Shown here in pieces: positions 44,236-51,384 of a DNA stretch of 64,000 bases. A program made the translations under genes and the position numbers. How positions within the stretch are numbered: the first letter of the stretch is position 1; every line of letters begins with the position of its first letter. Source of the stretch: Prosthecobacter gellanilyticus (GTDB lineage Bacteria > Verrucomicrobiota > Verrucomicrobiia > Verrucomicrobiales > Verrucomicrobiaceae); contig NZ_BKAG01000024.1 of NCBI RefSeq assembly GCF_007992435.1, positions 29,481 to 93,480 of the forward strand, in the 5' to 3' direction. The notes below the pieces were generated by a model. That model did no database searches. It was given only the letters and a program-made list of their open reading frames with translations, and was not told the DNA's origin.

Positions 44236-44252
44236 TCACCGACAATCGGTGA
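44236..44252 (+). promoter_or_regulatory. Palindrome TCACCGA-CAA-TCGGTGA in the leader
   Basis: Perfect 7-bp inverted repeat. An imperfect relative, ACTCACCGACATTGGTTGAG, lies at 44317-44336. It could be an operator for a dimeric regulator or an RNA hairpin. Confidence 0.4.
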
Positions 44253-44275
44253 ACGCTGATTGATCTTTGGTAGGC

Positions 44276-44295
44276 CCCGATAGATCTCTATCGGG
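44276..44295 (+). terminator. Leader hairpin CCCGATAG-ATCT-CTATCGGG
   Basis: Perfect 8-bp stem with a 4-base loop followed by ATTACTTTTAAC. Placed between the candidate promoter and the coding region, it could be an attenuator, or an end for read-through from the response-regulator gene. Confidence 0.4.
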
Positions 44296-44377
44296 ATTAC
44301 TTTTAACTCCATCATTACTCACCGACATTGGTTGAGTTGATGTTGAGCGGGCAGGGTTTTGGGGCCAAAATGAGGTT

Positions 44378-45298
44378 ATGGCGGTGAATCCGACTCCGAC
44401 AAATGACCAGCAGCTCCTGATTTTGTGTGATCAGGTGGTGGCGGGTTGTGAGCGAATTGGGAGTGAGATTGGGCTGGGTGTGGAGGTGGGATCGCGGCTG
44501 AATTTGGCGGTCGTGGCTGCTCGGGAACGGCTGGCGGAGGTGAAGCGGGCGAAGCCTCGGCGGAGCAAACGGAGGGCGGAATTTCGGGCGCTGGACCGTC
44601 AAGGTGAGCAGGTGATCGGGCGCTGCCGGCTGAGGCTGGCGGCAGTCTATGGATCGCGGCACAATGCGCATTGGAAGGCGGCGGGATTCACGAATGAGTC
44701 CACGATGGTGCCGGAGGATTTCGCGGCGCGCCTGAAAGTGCTGAGCGGACTGGCGGGCTACTTTCAAAAGCAGCCTCAGCTGGAAAGCCAGGACATGGGG
44801 ACCACCGCAGTGATCTGTGGGGACATGCTTGAGCGACTGGTGGCGGGCCGCAAGGCAGTGACGGACAGCGAGACGAAACTGCGGCAGGTGGTGGTAGCAA
44901 AGCGGGCGGCGCTGCAGGTGGTGCGGACGGCTTTGCGCGAGGCGATCAAGATACTCGGCGGCCTGCTGACCGGGGATGATGCGCGCTGGCTGGCCTTTGG
45001 GCTGAAGCCACCGAAAGCGGGAGCGGCGGAGCCTCGGGCGGTGGAGTCTGTGACACTCACGCCTCTGGGCGGGGGGTCGATGGAGGTGAGCTGGCCTGCG
45101 GCACTGCACGCAGAGGTTTACCTGGTTCAGGCACGGCTCATGGGGAGCTCGGAATTCAAGGTGGTGAAGACCGTGCGTGCCCGGGAGGTGGAGCTCGGCG
45201 GGTGGCCGGCGGGACAGATCGTGGAGGTGCGGATCGTGGCGACGAATGCCCTGGGTGAGGCGGTGCCGAGCCCGGTGATGGCGCTTTGGCTAACGTGA
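44378..45298 (+). CDS. Uncharacterised protein with C-terminal fibronectin-III-like domain
   Basis: A 306-residue protein with no signal peptide. The N-terminal 220 residues are helical and basic (RAKPRRSKRRAEFRALDRQG), with a long helix pair (AVTDSETKLRQVVVAKRAAL onward). Residues about 225-306 follow a fibronectin type III pattern (VTLTPLGGGSMEVSWPAA...YLVQARLMGS...EVRIVATNALGEAVPS). GAGG lies four bases before the ATG. I do not recognise the family; the basic helical part could bind nucleic acid. It stands alone between a structured leader and a weak hairpin/T-run. Confidence 0.8.
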   Translation: MAVNPTPTNDQQLLILCDQVVAGCERIGSEIGLGVEVGSRLNLAVVAARERLAEVKRAKPRRSKRRAEFRALDRQGEQVIGRCRLRLAAVYGSRHNAHWKAAGFTNESTMVPEDFAARLKVLSGLAGYFQKQPQLESQDMGTTAVICGDMLERLVAGRKAVTDSETKLRQVVVAKRAALQVVRTALREAIKILGGLLTGDDARWLAFGLKPPKAGAAEPRAVESVTLTPLGGGSMEVSWPAALHAEVYLVQARLMGSSEFKVVKTVRAREVELGGWPAGQIVEVRIVATNALGEAVPSPVMALWLT

Positions 45299-45354
45299 TG
45301 GCCGAGGAGAGCAGGATTCGCCCCGCTATGGAGACTCCATTTCCGGGAATAAAA

Positions 45355-45375
45355 CTCCTCCCAGGAGGTCTTTTT
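45355..45375 (+). terminator. Short hairpin with T-run after the Fn3 gene
   Basis: CTCCT-CCC-AGGAG (45355-45367) followed by GTC and five T (45371-45375), 57 bases past the stop. The stem is short, so strength is doubtful. Confidence 0.45.
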
Positions 45376-45482
45376 GATGTCAGATGCAAGAGACCGGGGC
45401 CGCCGCGCAAGGACCGGCCTGAAAGTTGCGTTTGCATCCTGAGGTGTCTTACACACATCCTCTTCTGTCGTACTCCCCCCTG

Positions 45483-48400
45483 ATGACATCTTTGTTCACA
45501 CGCCCGCTGACATTGCTGGGTGGCGCTGCCGCCATTCTTGCTGTCCACGCCCACGCCGCCGAGACACCTGCCGCGACTTTTTCGCCTGAGCAGATCGAGT
45601 TCTTTGAAAAGGAAGTCCGTCCGGTGCTGGCGGATAACTGCTATGACTGCCACGGCGGTCACAAGCATGAAAACGGTCTGCGCGTGGACCTGCGCAGCGC
45701 CATCATGAAGGGCAGTGACTACGGCAAGGTGGTGGAGCCGGGGAATCCTGCGGCCTCCAAGCTGATCAAGGCCATCTCCCATGCCCCAGGTGTGGAGGCG
45801 ATGCCGAAGAAGGGTGACAAGCTGAAGCCAGAGCAAATCGCCGCGCTGGAGAAGTGGGTGAAGATGGGGCTCCCCTGGCCTGCTGAGAAAGCTGTGGTGG
45901 AGACTCATGACAAGCCAGCCTGGCAGGAGCACTGGGCCTACATCCCCGTGAAGCCACAGGCGAAGACGAGCATCGATGCGCTGGTGCAGCCGAAACTGAA
46001 GGCGGCGGGGCTGGACTTTGCACCGCCAGCGGATCCGGCGACGCTTTGCCGACGCATTTATGTAAGCCTGACAGGACTCCAGCCGAGCTTTGAAGATGTG
46101 CAGGCTTTTGTGGCGGAGTCGAAGACCTCGTCCGCAACCGCGGTGGAGAAGCTGGTGACGAAGCTGCTGGCCTCCCAGGCCTATGGGCAGCGCTGGGCGC
46201 GGCATTGGCTGGATGTGGCACGCTATGCTGACACGGATGGCTATCAGGTGGCGGGACGAAACATCAACTACCCGTATGCTTACACGTATCGTGACTGGGT
46301 GGTGAAGTCGCTGAACGAGGACATGCCGTATGACCAGTTCCTGATGAACCAGCTGGCGGCTGACAAGATGCACGCGAATGAGCCTGGTCACCCTTCCCTG
46401 GCGGCGCTGGGCTTCCTGAACGTGGGTGACAAGTTCATCAGCGACCGCAACCTGCAGATCGATGACCGCATTGATGTGGTGGCTCGCGGCATGCTGGGGC
46501 TGACGGTGGCGTGCGCGCGCTGCCATAACCACAAGTATGATCCGATTCCGAGCAAGGACTACTATGCGATGTACTCCATCTTCAACAGCAGCGAGCAGCC
46601 GGAGCAGGTGAACCTGCCGGTGATCGGCAAGGCGAGCAATGAGGCTGATTTCAAGGACTACGAGGCGAAGGTGGGAGAGATCGCCGCGAAGGAGATGGAG
46701 TTTAAAAAGGAAGTGTATGCCGAGATCCGCACGCCGGATCGCGTGAGCCAGTATCTGGCCTTTGCGCAAGAGGCTGCGGGGATCAAAGATCGCAGTACGA
46801 TGAAGGGGCGCGCAGGACAGCTGAAGCTGCGTGACACCGTGGCGGACAAGTGGGGTGACTTCGTGCAGCGTCACGCGCTGAAGGGCAAGCCGCATCCGGT
46901 GATGCTGGCGTGGAAGCAGTTTGCCGACATCCCGGCGGCTGAGTTTGCCACGAAGGCACCGGTGGTGCTGGCCTCTCTGACGAAGCCCGAGAGCGGCCTG
47001 AATGCGGTGCCGCGCAATGAGCTGGCCAAGCGCCCCGCGCCGAAGAGTTTTGACGACATCGCCAAGATGTATGCGGACATCTTCCTCACCTGCCTGGACG
47101 GCAAGGAGCCGGACAATGCCGACTGGAAGCAGGTGCGCGAACTGCTGATGAGCGAGCCGAGCCCGATGGCGGTGCCGGTGGAACAGGCGAACCTTTTCTT
47201 CACCCGCAAGGATCTCGAGAAGGTGACCAAGTTCAGCAATGACCGCGTGAAGCTGGAGTCCGAGCATCCGGGCGCCCCTCCGCGTGCGATGGTGACGCTG
47301 GACAAGCCGAAGCCGAATGATGTGCGTGTCTTCATCCGCGGCAATCCTGGCCGTCAGGGCGATCCGGCACCGCGTGCCTGGCTGACGATGTTTGGCGGTG
47401 AGACTTTCAAGGATGGAAGCGGCCGTCTGGAACTGGCGCAGAAGATCGCCAGCAAGGACAATCCGCTGACGGCGCGCGTGATCGCGAATCGTGTGTGGCA
47501 GCTGCACTTTGGCAAACCTTTGGTTGGGCAGACCAGTGACTTCGGTGTGCAGACTCCGAAGCCCACGCAGGCGGATCTTCTCGACTATCTCGCCGCGTAT
47601 CTGGTGGAGAACGGCTGGAGCTTGAAGAAGCTGCATCACCTCATCCTGACCAGCCACACCTGGCAGCAGAGCTCCGAGGTCACTCCAGACAAGAACCTCA
47701 AGGATGCGGACAATGAACTGCTGAGCCGGTATAACCGCCAGCGCCTGGACTATGAGACCATGCGTGATGCACTGCTGCAGGCTAGCGCGGACCTGGATCT
47801 CGGCATCACGGGTGGTCGTGCGCTGGCCTACGACGCACCGAACGCGGATGCGCGCCGCAGTGTGTTTCTGCTGGTGAACCGCTATGATCAACCGACGGTG
47901 CCGGCGATGTTCGACTTCGCGAATCCGGACAGCCACAGCCCGATGCGCTATGTGACCACGGTGCCGCAGCAGGCGCTGTTCCTGATGAACAGCCCCTTCA
48001 TGAGCCAGCGTGCAGGCCGTGCGGCGGAGAAGACGGAGGTCAAGGGCAGTGCCATCGATTCGAAGGCCATCGCGAATCTCTATCATCGCGTGCTTCGCCG
48101 CGAGCCACGTCCCGATGAAGTGGAGATGGCCTCCCGCTTCATCCAGGACAGCGACGAACTCCGCCTGCGCAGCAATGCCTTCATCTGGACTTATGGTTAT
48201 GCCAAGGTCACCACAGACGTCGCCTCAGGCAAACATGAGCTCGGTGCCTTCAAGCGCTTCCAGCATTTCGGCAAGACGGCGCAGACGAAGAACCGCTGGT
48301 TCCCGGCCGACACGTTCCCGGACAAGGAGTTCGGCCACATCTTCGTCGCAGGCAACAACGGTCATCCAGGCCGCGAGTTTGCCGCTGTCATGCAGTGGAC

Positions 48401-48809
48401 CTCCCCTTATGAGAAAGAGCGCCTTCGCTTCACAGGCACGATGAAACGCGCCAGCGAGAGAGGCAATGGCACTCGCGGCATGATCGTCTCCAGCCGCCAG
48501 GGAGTGCTGGTGGATCATCTCGTGCCACCGCAGGGCAGTTTTGACTTCAATGCTGAAGTTGAAGTGGTGTCTGGTGAGACGATCTCCTTCGTCGCCGACT
48601 CTGAAGGCAGCACGGACAGCGATGGTTATACCTGGACGCCGAAGATCGAGCGTATCGCCGCAGATGGAACGGTGACGACCGTGACGAAGGCTGACACTGA
48701 TTTCTGTGGGCCTGACGGCTGGCCGATGAACCGCACGAAGCCGCAGTCACCGCTGTCTCAGCTGGCGCAGGTGCTGATGATGTCCAACGAGTTTCAGTTT
48801 GTGGATTGA
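45483..48809 (+). CDS. PSCyt1-DUF1549-DUF1553 cytochrome protein (PVC type), with inserted beta-domain
   Basis: A 1108-residue exported protein starting MTSLFTRPLTLLGGAAAILAVHAHA. It has an N-terminal planctomycete-type cytochrome c motif CYDCH (53-57) in KEVRPVLADNCYDCHGGHKH, then DUF1549 (about 160-370; WARHWLDVARYADTDGY, YRDWVVKSLNEDMPYDQF, CARCHNHKYDPIPSKDYYAMYSIF) and DUF1553 (about 635-885; ANRVWQLHFGKPLVGQTSDFG, MFDFANPDSHSPMRYVTTVPQQALFLMNSPF). A beta-rich stretch of about 190 residues (about 892-1082) then splits the DUF1553 end, which resumes as PLSQLAQVLMMSNEFQFVD. Known members pair with DUF1501 proteins; the reaction is undefined, presumably periplasmic oxidation. The ATG at 45483 begins the signal peptide. 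Confidence 0.92.
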   Translation: MTSLFTRPLTLLGGAAAILAVHAHAAETPAATFSPEQIEFFEKEVRPVLADNCYDCHGGHKHENGLRVDLRSAIMKGSDYGKVVEPGNPAASKLIKAISHAPGVEAMPKKGDKLKPEQIAALEKWVKMGLPWPAEKAVVETHDKPAWQEHWAYIPVKPQAKTSIDALVQPKLKAAGLDFAPPADPATLCRRIYVSLTGLQPSFEDVQAFVAESKTSSATAVEKLVTKLLASQAYGQRWARHWLDVARYADTDGYQVAGRNINYPYAYTYRDWVVKSLNEDMPYDQFLMNQLAADKMHANEPGHPSLAALGFLNVGDKFISDRNLQIDDRIDVVARGMLGLTVACARCHNHKYDPIPSKDYYAMYSIFNSSEQPEQVNLPVIGKASNEADFKDYEAKVGEIAAKEMEFKKEVYAEIRTPDRVSQYLAFAQEAAGIKDRSTMKGRAGQLKLRDTVADKWGDFVQRHALKGKPHPVMLAWKQFADIPAAEFATKAPVVLASLTKPESGLNAVPRNELAKRPAPKSFDDIAKMYADIFLTCLDGKEPDNADWKQVRELLMSEPSPMAVPVEQANLFFTRKDLEKVTKFSNDRVKLESEHPGAPPRAMVTLDKPKPNDVRVFIRGNPGRQGDPAPRAWLTMFGGETFKDGSGRLELAQKIASKDNPLTARVIANRVWQLHFGKPLVGQTSDFGVQTPKPTQADLLDYLAAYLVENGWSLKKLHHLILTSHTWQQSSEVTPDKNLKDADNELLSRYNRQRLDYETMRDALLQASADLDLGITGGRALAYDAPNADARRSVFLLVNRYDQPTVPAMFDFANPDSHSPMRYVTTVPQQALFLMNSPFMSQRAGRAAEKTEVKGSAIDSKAIANLYHRVLRREPRPDEVEMASRFIQDSDELRLRSNAFIWTYGYAKVTTDVASGKHELGAFKRFQHFGKTAQTKNRWFPADTFPDKEFGHIFVAGNNGHPGREFAAVMQWTSPYEKERLRFTGTMKRASERGNGTRGMIVSSRQGVLVDHLVPPQGSFDFNAEVEVVSGETISFVADSEGSTDSDGYTWTPKIERIAADGTVTTVTKADTDFCGPDGWPMNRTKPQSPLSQLAQVLMMSNEFQFVD

Positions 48810-48853
48810 GTCAAAAAGAGTACTTTTGTTTCCAACAGAACCAGGAGGTTTTC

Positions 48854-49183
48854 ATGTCTATCACTGCCACACAGATCTGCGAACAGTTTGAGCTGCTCAA
48901 TGACGAGGAGCGCATTGAGGTTTTCAATTCGCTGCGAAAGCGCCTGCCTGAGCATGGCGACGAACTGGACGAACTCCTGGCACTCGCCGAAAGCCGCTCT
49001 GCGGAAATGACATCGGGCAGGGTTCAGGGTACCAGTTGGGCAGAGGTTCAGAAGCAACTCGATGACGAGGAAGTCGATCTGGCGGAGAAGCGTGACGCCG
49101 AACTGGCCGCTGGCACCAAGAAGCTGATTTCTGAAGACGAGTTCCGGGCGCGGATGGAGCGTTTCAAAGCCACGCTCCGATGA
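48854..49183 (+). CDS. Antitoxin of a RelE/ParE-type addiction module
   Basis: A 109-residue acidic protein (MSITATQICEQFELLNDEER...) of the 'putative addiction module component' type: an N-terminal helical region and a C-terminal stretch with EDEFRARMERFKATL that would wrap the toxin. AGGAGG sits five bases before the ATG at 48854, an unusually perfect ribosome-binding site for this window; the longer in-frame start at 48806 lacks one. The stop overlaps the toxin ATG by four bases, the standard antitoxin-first coupling. The complex would repress its own promoter in the 44-base gap after the DUF1553 gene. Confidence 0.82.
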   Translation: MSITATQICEQFELLNDEERIEVFNSLRKRLPEHGDELDELLALAESRSAEMTSGRVQGTSWAEVQKQLDDEEVDLAEKRDAELAAGTKKLISEDEFRARMERFKATLR

Positions 49184-49479
49184 ACGTCGCCTATCACGAG
49201 GAAGCCATTGCCGATATCGAAGACGCTGTTCGCTACTACAGCGACATATCATGGCGTCTCGTGGAGCGTTTTGAAGCCGAGCTCCAGAGATTCCGCGACA
49301 CCGTTGCAGAGAACCCATTCCACTACCACTTTGAGTCGCGGCACACCTACCGCCGGGCCAATCTACACCGCTTCCCTTACCGCATTCTTTACCGTGTGGA
49401 TCAAGAAAGCCAGACCGTGCGCGTCATGGTCGTCTGCCACACCAAACGTCATCCCTCAGACGGAATGAACCGCGAATAA
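49180..49479 (+). CDS. RelE/ParE-superfamily toxin
   Basis: A 99-residue basic protein with the ParE/RelE pattern: VAYHEEAIADIEDAVRYYSDIS, RFEAELQRFRDTVAENPFHYH, YRRANLHRFPYRILYRVDQE and a closing VRVMVVCHTKRHPS. ParE-like members poison gyrase while RelE-like ones cut mRNA on ribosomes; the YRILYRV and HTKRHP blocks fit the ParE side slightly better. Translation is coupled to the antitoxin (ATGA). No frameshift or stop, so the pair appears intact. Confidence 0.87.
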   Translation: MNVAYHEEAIADIEDAVRYYSDISWRLVERFEAELQRFRDTVAENPFHYHFESRHTYRRANLHRFPYRILYRVDQESQTVRVMVVCHTKRHPSDGMNRE

Positions 49480-49483
49480 CACC

Positions 49484-49672
49484 ATGCCCAGTATCGCAAA
49501 AAAGATCTGGGAGGCCGAGCGATTGACCGAAGCTGTGTGCCGCGATCATGAACTTACCTCCGGCAAGGTTCAGGCTTTGAGTTCTGATGAGTTTTGGCAG
49601 CGTGTCGAATTCTCCAAACGTGCACACCTCAGTGCACGAACTGTATCATCAGCCCCCGACTACGACCGCTAA
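49484..49672 (+). CDS. Small protein of unknown function behind the toxin
   Basis: A 62-residue frame starting 5 bases after the toxin stop. VCRDHELTSGKVQALSSDEFWQRVEFSKRA looks like a compact helical peptide. It overlaps the end of the convergent outer-membrane-protein gene by four bases. There is no clear ribosome-binding site. It could be a third member of the toxin-antitoxin transcript, or a remnant; no family is recognised. Confidence 0.4.
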   Translation: MPSIAKKIWEAERLTEAVCRDHELTSGKVQALSSDEFWQRVEFSKRAHLSARTVSSAPDYDR

Positions 49673-51339
49673 AACATCCACCGCAGGTTCATTGTCAGAC
49701 GATCCTGCACGAGGTCATCGGGGACTGCTGCGAAATCACTGACGATGCGCTGCCAGGCGAGGCTGACGGTGGCGCGCTGGCAGATCTGATACGAGGCGCT
49801 GGTGTGGAAGGCGTGCTGATCGGCGGTGGCAAAGAGCCGGACCAGGGAAGCGGGATGCGCATCCGAGTCAAAGCGGGTGTGACCGTAACCCGCGCTGAAG
49901 GTGAAGCGATGCCAGGTCTGCCGCAGTGTGGCCGTGAAGCCATGCACACTCGTGTCCGAGGCGAAGACGCCTCCTGAGTTCTGGACGTCCTCGTAGAATC
50001 CGCCCAGGCCGAGGTCCGCGCCTTTCCAAAGCTGCGCAGACAGGGTGTAGTTGACGAAGCGAGCTTCGACGTAGTTGGAAAGGAGCCCGAGACTGGCCTC
50101 GCTGCCTGCCGAGAGCTGATGGGAGAACCTTCTCCCGAGGGGGCCGCCGAGACTGAGCGTGTAGTAAGGTGTGGCACCAAGGTCACGGTCGTCTCCAGAG
50201 CCCGTGACGAAACTGGCGGGTGAGCTAGGAATTCCGAAAGGGATGTAGATCCCTACAGGCTCCGGCCTTTCGAAATTCATTCCCTGAGCTCCAGCCTCCA
50301 ACTTCAAGATTTGCTCGAAGGGGAGTTTAAGATCTGCAAAAAGGCCACCGTGCCATTGGTTGCCGTCATTGGAGAACTCCTCTTCAAAGGAAGACCAGGA
50401 GGCACCGGCGCGGAGGCCAAAGCGCATGACTGGAGAAGCCTGCCAAGCGACACTGGCAAGCACGCTGTTGATGTCCCGAGCAGCGAGAACATCGAGATTG
50501 CCATGAGGATTGAAGGGCGGTGTCTCGCTTGAACTGCGCGCGCTTTGGGAGGAGGCCCAGTTGTAGTTCAGCGTGAGGGACAGATCATCCAGAGGCTGCC
50601 AGTTCAAGGCCATGCCGAGATCATTCTGCATCGTGGCGATGAATGGAACCAGGGAGGTGCCTTGAAGAGGTCCCAAGAAGCTCACCAACGCATCAGGACG
50701 GGCCGCGAAGCGGTCATAAACTGTCAGGGTGACCTGGCCTAACCTTCTTTCATACACCAGAGATGATCCTGGCTGCATGAACCAGGCGCTGTCACCGCTC
50801 CCGGAAAATCCGAAGTCTTCGGTTGAAGCCAGCGTCACACCGCCGGCAGCATCCAGCGTCAGGCGACCGTTCTCCAGGCTTCCAAGCTGGCTGAAGAGCG
50901 AAAGCTCCGTGGTCGATGTCAACGCTTCCTGATCCGCACCGGCGAACTCGAGCCGGTTCCAGGCGAAGCTTTGATCCAAGGTAGCGGACAGCGGGAAGGC
51001 CCCGTTTTTGTCTGAACGACCAACAGTGCTGGGAGCTGAGCCGGTGGAGAGGAACGTGCGTCCGGATTGAAATTGCGAAGAGTAACTCGTGAAGTCTCCC
51101 TGGAGACGCTGAGCTCCCGCGAGGCTGGTGCTCATGAATGACGGATCACTGGTGCGAGTGAGCGATGGAGGTGCCTGCGTGGCAGAAGCTGGGGCATGCG
51201 CTGCCGCAGGTTCGTTTCGCGATTCGAGTTCATCCAACCAGGACGCGGCTTGAGAAGGTGAGACTGCGTTTTGTGCCAGTGCTGGAAGGCAAAGGGACAG
51301 TGCGACGGCGCTGACCGCCAAAGAACGAACAAGAGTCAT
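49669..51339 (-). CDS. Predicted outer-membrane beta-barrel protein
   Basis: A 556-residue protein with signal peptide MTLVRSLAVSAVALSLCLPALAQ. After an Ala/Pro/Ser-rich spacer with SWLDELESR (about 30-75), the rest is dominated by alternating hydrophobic/polar strands (LSLTLNYNWASSQ, MRFGLRAGASWSSF, HQLSAGSEASLGLL, TFSAGYGHTRFDSD) and ends in LTMNLRWMF. The terminal Phe matches the outer-membrane insertion signal. The ATG at 51339 is chosen for the signal peptide. It follows the 1234-aa exported protein gene after 45 bases, so the two probably form an operon. The barrel may export, anchor or receive that protein; no known family is recognised. Confidence 0.75.
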   Translation of the reverse strand: MTLVRSLAVSAVALSLCLPALAQNAVSPSQAASWLDELESRNEPAAAHAPASATQAPPSLTRTSDPSFMSTSLAGAQRLQGDFTSYSSQFQSGRTFLSTGSAPSTVGRSDKNGAFPLSATLDQSFAWNRLEFAGADQEALTSTTELSLFSQLGSLENGRLTLDAAGGVTLASTEDFGFSGSGDSAWFMQPGSSLVYERRLGQVTLTVYDRFAARPDALVSFLGPLQGTSLVPFIATMQNDLGMALNWQPLDDLSLTLNYNWASSQSARSSSETPPFNPHGNLDVLAARDINSVLASVAWQASPVMRFGLRAGASWSSFEEEFSNDGNQWHGGLFADLKLPFEQILKLEAGAQGMNFERPEPVGIYIPFGIPSSPASFVTGSGDDRDLGATPYYTLSLGGPLGRRFSHQLSAGSEASLGLLSNYVEARFVNYTLSAQLWKGADLGLGGFYEDVQNSGGVFASDTSVHGFTATLRQTWHRFTFSAGYGHTRFDSDAHPASLVRLFATADQHAFHTSASYQICQRATVSLAWQRIVSDFAAVPDDLVQDRLTMNLRWMF

Positions 51340-51384
51340 GCTGCGAGAATGTGGAAGCCAGGCGTGAAGTTCTGTATTCAATAT

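Larger units (their letters stand above)
44041..44377. other. Gene-free stretch with a promoter and palindromic leader
   Basis: Contains the promoter listed at 44180-44207 and, downstream of it, an inverted repeat (44236-44252), a perfect hairpin (44276-44295) and a second copy of ACTCACCGACA (44317-44327; first copy 44234-44244). The first 140 bases hold nothing recognisable. Confidence 0.6.

Noticed and set aside
45156..48086. Antisense open frame of 976 codons opposite the DUF1549/DUF1553 gene
   Set aside because: The plus strand encodes clear cytochrome and DUF1549/1553 motifs over the same bases. The antisense product is Arg/His/Leu-rich without signal peptide or family motifs, as expected from high third-position GC.
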